From Terriglobus roseus (GTDB taxonomy: Bacteria; Acidobacteriota; Terriglobia; Terriglobales; Acidobacteriaceae), in NCBI RefSeq assembly GCF_900102185.1, contig NZ_LT629690.1:1426001-1490000 (forward strand): a stretch of 64,000 nucleotides of DNA, written 5' to 3'. Below the pieces are notes generated by a model, which saw only the letters and a list, made by a program, of their open reading frames with translations, searched no databases and was not told where the DNA came from. Position numbers and translations under genes: made by a program. Numbering within the stretch: the first letter of the stretch is position 1; each line of letters starts with the position of its first letter. Below, in pieces: positions 60,697-64,000 of the stretch.

Positions 60697-60732
60697 TTGC
60701 ACAATACGCAAGTAATTAAGTGAAATACGCAA
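60697..60732. promoter_or_regulatory. Palindromic operator E with outward half-site (putative IclR site)
   Basis: TTGCACAATACGCAA (60697-60711) plus a second arm TACGCAA (60726-60732) whose implied centre is again 21 bp away. Here the arm faces outward (14-bp gap), unlike operators A-D. It ends 21 bp before the SDR start. Confidence 0.75.
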
Positions 60733-60753
60733 CGATCTGATTTCGGAGTGCAG

Positions 60754-61530
60754 ATGGATTACTCGAGCTTCAACTTACAAGACAAGGTTGCCATCGTAAC
60801 CGGCGCATCGCAAGGCATCGGGCGTGCCATCGCCCTGGGGCTGGCTCAGGCAGGAGCGAATCTGGTTCTTTCCAAGCACCCCGGACCTCGGCTGGAAGAA
60901 ATACAGAAGCTCAAGCAAGAGATTGAAGCACTTGGTCGGCGTGTTTTGATTGTTCCGGCAGATGTTGGGGTAGTAAGTGACGTTCAGAAGTTAGTGGATA
61001 GTGCCGTCACCGAGTTTGGACGCGTTGATATCCTTGTCAATAATGCGGGCTGGACGGGGACCGGACCTGCTCTGGATGTCAGCGAAGAAGAGTTTGATAA
61101 GACCATTACGGCTTCGCTCAAAAGTGTCTTTTTCGCTTCGCAGGCAGCGGCTAAAGTGATGTTGCCTCAGGGAAGTGGTCGCATTATTCAGATTGGATCT
61201 AACTTTGGTGTTATCGCGTTTAAGAACCGCGCGCTCTACGCTGCAGTGAAGGCCGCCGTGCATCATTTAGCGAAATCGCTTTCGTTGGAGTGGGCACAAC
61301 AAGGTGTTCTGGTAAACGTTGTTGCGCCATGCATCACCGAAACGGAATCACGTAAGAACATTCTCGAAAAGCCTGGCTATAAAGAGTGGGCGACACAGGA
61401 GATGATTCCGCGGGGCCGTTGGAACCAGCCTGAAGATCTGGTGGGCGCGGTGTTATTCCTGGCGAGTCCTTTCGCCGATATGGTGGTAGGACAAACGCTG
61501 ATGGTTGATGGCGGCTGGACGATCCACTAA
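60754..61530 (+). CDS. Short-chain dehydrogenase/reductase (SDR)
   Basis: A 258-residue classical SDR. The cofactor motif is VTGASQGIG, followed by DILVNNAG and the active site with Ser (IQIGSNFG), Tyr and Lys (YAAVK). Length and the final GGW motif (VGQTLMVDGGWTIH) fit glucose-dehydrogenase-like sugar or polyol dehydrogenases. The ATG at 60754 has GGAG 5 bases upstream; an in-frame GTG at 60748 overlaps that ribosome site. First gene of an SDR-SDR-sialidase-beta-helix cluster, under operator E. Confidence 0.9.
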   Translation: MDYSSFNLQDKVAIVTGASQGIGRAIALGLAQAGANLVLSKHPGPRLEEIQKLKQEIEALGRRVLIVPADVGVVSDVQKLVDSAVTEFGRVDILVNNAGWTGTGPALDVSEEEFDKTITASLKSVFFASQAAAKVMLPQGSGRIIQIGSNFGVIAFKNRALYAAVKAAVHHLAKSLSLEWAQQGVLVNVVAPCITETESRKNILEKPGYKEWATQEMIPRGRWNQPEDLVGAVLFLASPFADMVVGQTLMVDGGWTIH

Positions 61531-61576
61531 CGAGTACACGTGAACTCCTAAACGAGAGATGACGACGAGGACGAAG

Positions 61577-62329
61577 ATGAAGTTGGTGGGTAAGATCGCG
61601 CTTGTGACAGGCGCAGGACAAGGTATTGGTAAGGGGATTGCTGAAGTTCTTGCCGACGAAGGCGCAGACATTGTCATTAATGACATCTATGCCGATGAGC
61701 GCTGCGAGGTGCTAGCCGATGCCATTCAAAAGAAGGGAAGGCGCGCGCTCGTCGTTGCTGGCGATGTAAGTAAGCGAGCAGATGTGGATCGCATCTTCGA
61801 TGCTGCGTCAGACTTCGGTCCTATTGATGTGCTGGTCAATAACGCGGGGATCGAGACCATCATCCCGTTTCTGGAACTTACGGACAAGCAGTGGGAGGAA
61901 GTCACTGAGGTCAACCTTAAGAGCCAGTGGATGTGCGCGCAGACTTTCTGTAAGCGCGCAATCGCAGAGGATCGCGAGGGCTCAATAGTGAATATCGGAT
62001 CGATTCAGGCGGCTCGTGTGTTGCCAGGCCGTACACACTATGCTCCAAGCAAACTGGCGATTGAAGCGCTTACACGCAACATCTCTGCTGAGATGGGGTA
62101 CTACGGCATCCGTGTGAACTGCGTTCATCCCGGTCTGATTGATACCCCAATGATTCGTTGGGTACTGGAAAGTCCGGAGATCCTACCTGGGGTCGTAGGA
62201 CAGATTTCGTTGGGACGTCCGGGGCAGCCGCTAGAGGTTGGAAAGGCCGTTGCATTCCTTGCATCGGATGATGCTTCGTACATTACGGGCCAATCCATCT
62301 ATGTCGATGGCGGATGGGTCGGTAAGTAA
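61577..62329 (+). CDS. Short-chain dehydrogenase/reductase (SDR)
   Basis: A 250-residue classical SDR: VTGAGQGIGKG cofactor loop, DVLVNNAG, catalytic Ser in IVNIGSIQA, Tyr and Lys in HYAPSKLAIEAL, and the terminal ITGQSIYVDGGWVGK. The DIVINDIYADE segment at the end of beta-2 contains an Asp that suggests NAD preference. It resembles glucose 1-dehydrogenase or keto-acyl-reductase-like sugar dehydrogenases; the substrate is unknown. The ATG at 61577 has GAGG 6 bases upstream; an in-frame ATG at 61559 adds 6 residues not typical of the family. It lies 46 bp after the first SDR, which it complements rather than duplicates, the two being clearly divergent. Confidence 0.9.
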   Translation: MKLVGKIALVTGAGQGIGKGIAEVLADEGADIVINDIYADERCEVLADAIQKKGRRALVVAGDVSKRADVDRIFDAASDFGPIDVLVNNAGIETIIPFLELTDKQWEEVTEVNLKSQWMCAQTFCKRAIAEDREGSIVNIGSIQAARVLPGRTHYAPSKLAIEALTRNISAEMGYYGIRVNCVHPGLIDTPMIRWVLESPEILPGVVGQISLGRPGQPLEVGKAVAFLASDDASYITGQSIYVDGGWVGK

Positions 62330-62487
62330 ATTGCGATTCCCTGTGCTTCGACAGGACGCATCCGTATCGTACTGAAGCTGTTACAACAACATTCTCAATA
62401 GACACAGAGTTAACGCCTTCATTGCAGCGACTTCGACGGGTATGCTGGATGCCACGTAGCAAAGCGTTGCGAATGGGGTGGAGCTTC

Positions 62488-63633
62488 ATGTATCGATGCG
62501 GGATGCGAATGTTAGCGGCAGCATGTGTAATTTGGGTGGGAACTGCCGGTGCGCAGTGGGTTCCATCACACGCGACCGATCCTGGAGTGCATCCGGTAGG
62601 TGAGTTTATTTACGCGCCCGCAACGGTAACCCCACAGTGTCATGCATCAACGGTTGTCGCGTTGAAGGATGGCGACCTGCTGGCTGCCTGGTTTGGCGGC
62701 AAGGCAGAGCGTGCGCCGGATGTTGCCATCTATACCGCGCGTAAACACAAGGGTGTGTGGTCCGCACCGGTTGAAGTGGCTCGTGAGAAGAATGGCGATC
62801 AGGGAATCCCCACGTGGAATCCGGTCCTGTTTCATACGAGCGATGGCAAGCTGTGGCTCTACTACAAATATGGTCCCAGCCCCGACACGTGGGCGGGCAA
62901 GCGTATGGTGAGCACGGACGAGGGCAAGACATGGTCTCCGAAGGAGAATCTTCCCGATGGCGTACTTGGGCCGATCCGGGCAAGGCCGTTGGTGTTGCCG
63001 AACGGTGTAATCGTCAGCGGTTCTTCAAATGAAGGTAAGGATGGATGGCGCGTATTCATTGAGCGCAGCGCCGACGGTGGCAAGTCATGGAAGCGCATCG
63101 GCCCTCTGACCATCAGCCGGGAAGACGATGCAGCCGCGAAACCATGGCCTGATCCTCCATCGGACTCGCAGGAAGTTCGCGAGAAGGACAAGGCGGCTCG
63201 CCCTTACTCGGGCATTATTCAGCCATCTGTGATTTCGCTGGGTGGCAAGCATCTGCGGTTCTATGCGCGTTCAAAGACGCTTGCGTCGCGCATCGTCGTT
63301 TCCGATTCGACGGATGAAGGTCTTAGCTGGTCCACGCCGCATTATCTTGATCTTCCGAACAACAACTCGGGTCTGGATGTCGTTGCTTTGAAGGACGGTC
63401 GCGAGGTAATGATCTTCAACGACACCACGCGTGGACGCTCTCCGCTGAATCTTGCTGTGAGTACGGATGGAGAGCATTTCCGGATCTTCGCCACGTTGGA
63501 ACAGGGCGAAGGCGAGTACTCCTACCCTGCGATTATTCAAGGAAACGACAAAGCGCTGGAAATGACATACACATGGCATCGCACAACGATCAAGCATGTA
63601 CGCCTGGAACTTGCGCAGGTTCCCGCTAAATAA
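62488..63633 (+). CDS. Sialidase-fold (BNR repeat) secreted protein
   Basis: A 381-residue exported protein. A signal peptide (ending TAGAQ) is followed by a six-bladed sialidase-type propeller (BNR_2, PF13088). It contains CHASTVVALKDGDLLAAWFG (the conserved start of this group), VSTDEGKTWSP, SADGGKSWKRIGPLTI and SDSTDEGLSWSTPHYL (Asp-box repeats), and NNNSGLDVVALKDGREVMIF. Family members are annotated as exo-alpha-sialidases, but many act on other glycans or are lyases; true sialidase activity is uncertain. Start at 62488 is chosen for GGTGGAG just upstream and the signal peptide. It is 158 bp behind the second SDR and 9 bp before the next gene. Confidence 0.82.
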   Translation: MYRCGMRMLAAACVIWVGTAGAQWVPSHATDPGVHPVGEFIYAPATVTPQCHASTVVALKDGDLLAAWFGGKAERAPDVAIYTARKHKGVWSAPVEVAREKNGDQGIPTWNPVLFHTSDGKLWLYYKYGPSPDTWAGKRMVSTDEGKTWSPKENLPDGVLGPIRARPLVLPNGVIVSGSSNEGKDGWRVFIERSADGGKSWKRIGPLTISREDDAAAKPWPDPPSDSQEVREKDKAARPYSGIIQPSVISLGGKHLRFYARSKTLASRIVVSDSTDEGLSWSTPHYLDLPNNNSGLDVVALKDGREVMIFNDTTRGRSPLNLAVSTDGEHFRIFATLEQGEGEYSYPAIIQGNDKALEMTYTWHRTTIKHVRLELAQVPAK

Positions 63634-63642
63634 GGAGGCACC

Positions 63643-64000
63643 ATGCACCTTCGTCATCCGGTACGTTTCGTCCTGCGGTGGCAGTGGTTCGCATGGTGCT
63701 TGATCCTCGTTTGTGCAGGTATTTGTAGCGCACAGGACGTGGTGTATGTCTCGCCTACAGGTAAGGACGAATGGAGCGGGAAGCTTGCCGATACGAACAC
63801 AGCCGGCAATGACGGTCCATTGCAAACATTGGAAGCAGCGCGTAACCATGTGCGTGCTTTGCGCCAGCAAAAATATGCAGGCACCATCCACGTCATCCTG
63901 CGCGGCGGCACTTACTCGTTGGAGCGCACCTTCGAACTCCGGCCCGAAGATTCCGGTCTCTCTTCCGGACCAACCATCTACGAGGCATATCCGCACGAAG
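63643..64000 (+). CDS. Right-handed beta-helix secreted protein (3' part cut by window edge)
   Basis: The first about 119 residues of an exported protein: an N-terminal hydrophobic signal (WFAWCLILVCAGICSAQ), then VVYVSPTGKDEWSGKLADTN, PLQTLEAARNHVRALRQQKY and IHVILRGGTYSLERTFELRP. This is the standard opening of right-handed parallel beta-helix polysaccharide-active proteins (pectate-lyase-like fold). AAGGAGG lies 6 bases before the ATG. It follows the sialidase-fold protein by 9 bp, so the pair probably acts on a polysaccharide or glycoside outside the cytoplasm. The catalytic region is beyond the window. Confidence 0.85.
   Translation, partial: MHLRHPVRFVLRWQWFAWCLILVCAGICSAQDVVYVSPTGKDEWSGKLADTNTAGNDGPLQTLEAARNHVRALRQQKYAGTIHVILRGGTYSLERTFELRPEDSGLSSGPTIYEAYPHE

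Noticed and set aside
60376-60732. Short frames between the IclR and SDR genes
   Set aside because: They overlap the SDR promoter and operator and have no coding signature.
62488-63633. Assignment as a true exo-alpha-sialidase gene (nanH)
   Set aside because: Only the propeller fold and Asp boxes are clear; no sialic-acid catabolic genes are present, so no gene symbol was given.

Overview
The window looks like chromosomal DNA from an acidobacterium of the Terriglobus/Granulicella/Edaphobacter type. This is inferred from gene content, not from a marker-gene tree. The pointers are three Oar-like TonB-dependent receptors with an N-terminal carboxypeptidase-regulatory domain, an orphan duplicated permease of the ADOP type, planctomycete/acidobacterial cytochrome proteins (PSD1, DUF1501), several PQQ dehydrogenases, and a large secreted protein with the Ig-like/GC-lipobox tail common in that phylum. 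One tRNA gene is present (initiator tRNA-Met, 6928-7004). I see no CRISPR array, insertion sequence, phage gene or rRNA.

Layout. 1-6.7 kb: ordinary accessory metabolism (partial LysR regulator with a divergent alpha/beta hydrolase, VOC protein, aldo/keto reductase, outer-membrane barrel, thiE, secreted formamidase-like protein). 7.3-14.0 kb: a 1372-residue secreted Ig-like protein and an ADOP permease. 14.5-23.2 kb: a complete quinohemoprotein amine dehydrogenase (QHNDH) locus, qhpA-D-C-B-F-E plus convergent qhpG, followed by an Oar-like receptor. It encodes the three subunits of a periplasmic amine dehydrogenase with a cysteine tryptophylquinone cofactor, and the radical-SAM, protease, exporter and flavin enzymes that mature the gamma subunit. 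All residues known to be cross-linked in the gamma subunit are kept.

27.2-35.0 kb: a tightly packed four-gene operon of PSD1 cytochrome lipoprotein, DUF1501 Tat protein, membrane cytochrome c/LRR protein and NHL-repeat Tat protein. 35.0-42.0 kb: an Oar-like receptor with a downstream secreted tyrosine phosphatase, divergent from a winged-helix/TM/PD40-propeller regulator.

42.1-64.0 kb: a large catabolic locus that appears to be one regulon. It holds a Tat-exported isomerase-like TIM barrel, a cytochrome c, two PQQ dehydrogenases, a DUF1080/FG-GAP protein, an Oar-like receptor, a transketolase-like enzyme, a cupin, an MmsA-type aldehyde dehydrogenase, an SMP-30 lactonase, an IclR regulator, two SDRs, a sialidase-fold protein and a partial beta-helix protein. 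Five promoter regions in this locus carry the palindrome TTGCRYA-A-TRYGCAA. At each one there is an extra half-site in exact 21-bp register, and at four of the five the composite 28-bp layout is identical. The IclR protein inside the locus is the obvious candidate to bind them. The substrate is not identifiable from sequence, and this regulon is the best candidate for an undescribed system here.
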